Assembly: GCA_046724665.1 (NCBI GenBank)
Contig: JBKOWZ010000309.1
Coordinates: forward strand, 1-6,072
Direction: 5' to 3'
DNA: 6,072 nucleotides
Source of the DNA: Actinocrinis sp046724665
GTDB taxonomy: Bacteria > Actinomycetota > Actinomycetes > Streptomycetales > Catenulisporaceae
Part shown: positions 5,821 through 6,072 of the stretch, piece after piece
Position numbering within the stretch: the first letter of the stretch is position 1
How the letters are laid out: every line of letters begins with the position of its first letter
Translations under genes and position numbers: made by a program
The notes under the pieces: generated by a model
Seen by the model: only the letters and a program-made list of their open reading frames with translations
What the model was told of the DNA's origin: nothing
The model's database searches: none

Positions 5821-5851
5821 ACGACTAGCAAGAACTACCGAGGAGATGACG

Positions 5852-6072
5852 ATGACTTTCGCTACCTTCCCCAAGGACGACCCCTCGCGCCGGCGGCGCG
5901 GCCGTGACCAGCGCGACCGCGTTGACCAGGGCGGCTTCGAGCAGCGCCGGGCCCGCTGGGAGCACGGCGAGCACCACAAGGAACCGCACGAACACCGCGG
6001 CAGGGGCCGCGGCGGCTTCGGTCCGGTGCCGGGACCGTTCGGCTTCCCTGGCCCGGGCGACGAGTTCTGGGG
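5852..6072 (+). CDS. Probable PadR-family transcriptional regulator, N-terminal tail (runs off right edge)
   Basis: ATG 5852 is preceded by GAGGAG (5840-5845) at 6 nt spacing, better than the ATG at 5846, which would leave no spacing. The frame stays open for 73 codons to the window end. The visible peptide starts MTFATFPKDDPSRRRRGRDQ and is highly charged, then His-rich (EHGEHHKEPHEH, 37-48), then Arg/Gly-rich (RGRGRGGFG, 49-57) and Gly/Pro/Phe-rich (GPFGFPGPG, 61-69). No folded domain has begun yet. Actinobacterial PadR proteins often carry such a disordered Gly/Arg/His-rich tail before the winged helix, and the upstream CGATATATCG dyad fits PadR autoregulation. The assignment is therefore inferential: the DNA-binding domain lies beyond the edge. 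The reading frame itself is well supported by the SD and codon bias. Confidence 0.65.
   Translation, partial: MTFATFPKDDPSRRRRGRDQRDRVDQGGFEQRRARWEHGEHHKEPHEHRGRGRGGFGPVPGPFGFPGPGDEFW

Noticed and set aside
1..6072. CRISPR array, tRNA/rRNA genes, IS elements, phage attachment sites
   Set aside because: No regularly spaced long repeats, tRNA-like cloverleaf, transposase motifs or terminal inverted repeats were seen on either strand.

Overview
The window is high-GC DNA with GTG/TTG starts and strong third-position GC bias (long spurious antisense reading frames mirror the real genes). This points to an actinomycete, probably Streptomyces-like or a relative; the species cannot be told from the sequence. 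Every gene call below rests on motif reading and family resemblance by eye, without database searches.

Left part (1-4294). A partial gene on the minus strand looks like the N-terminus of an Sfp-type 4'-phosphopantetheinyl transferase and runs off the left edge. It is divergent from a plus-strand run: a cytoplasmic SGNH/GDSL hydrolase, a bacterial cytochrome P450 (the two overlap by ATGA, so they are probably translationally coupled) and, after a 140-nt gap, a stand-alone fatty acyl-AMP ligase (FAAL) resembling mycobacterial FadD32. A PPTase (makes holo-carrier proteins), a FAAL (activates fatty acids and loads them on carrier proteins), an oxygenase and a hydrolase together look like the edge of a lipid-modified polyketide/nonribosomal peptide cluster, or a small fatty-acid tailoring cassette. 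No carrier protein, KS or NRPS module is present, so the product cannot be named. The most unusual detail is in the P450: the I-helix acid of the usual acid-alcohol pair is replaced by arginine (AGFRTT).

Middle (4467-4937). A small HATPase_c-type ATP-binding protein of the RsbW/anti-sigma kinase-like class common in actinomycetes, without its partner in view.

Right part (4945-6072). A minus-strand trmB (tRNA m7G46 methyltransferase) ends 7 nt from the HATPase gene, tail to tail. It is divergent from a partial gene whose arginine/histidine/glycine-rich N-terminus and upstream CGATATATCG dyad suggest a PadR-family autoregulator. This side looks like ordinary chromosomal backbone, so the boundary of the metabolic cluster probably lies between about 4295 and 4945.

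There is no RNA gene, CRISPR array, insertion sequence or transposase in the window. No stretch over 300 nt lacks a gene; the four intergenic gaps are described individually.
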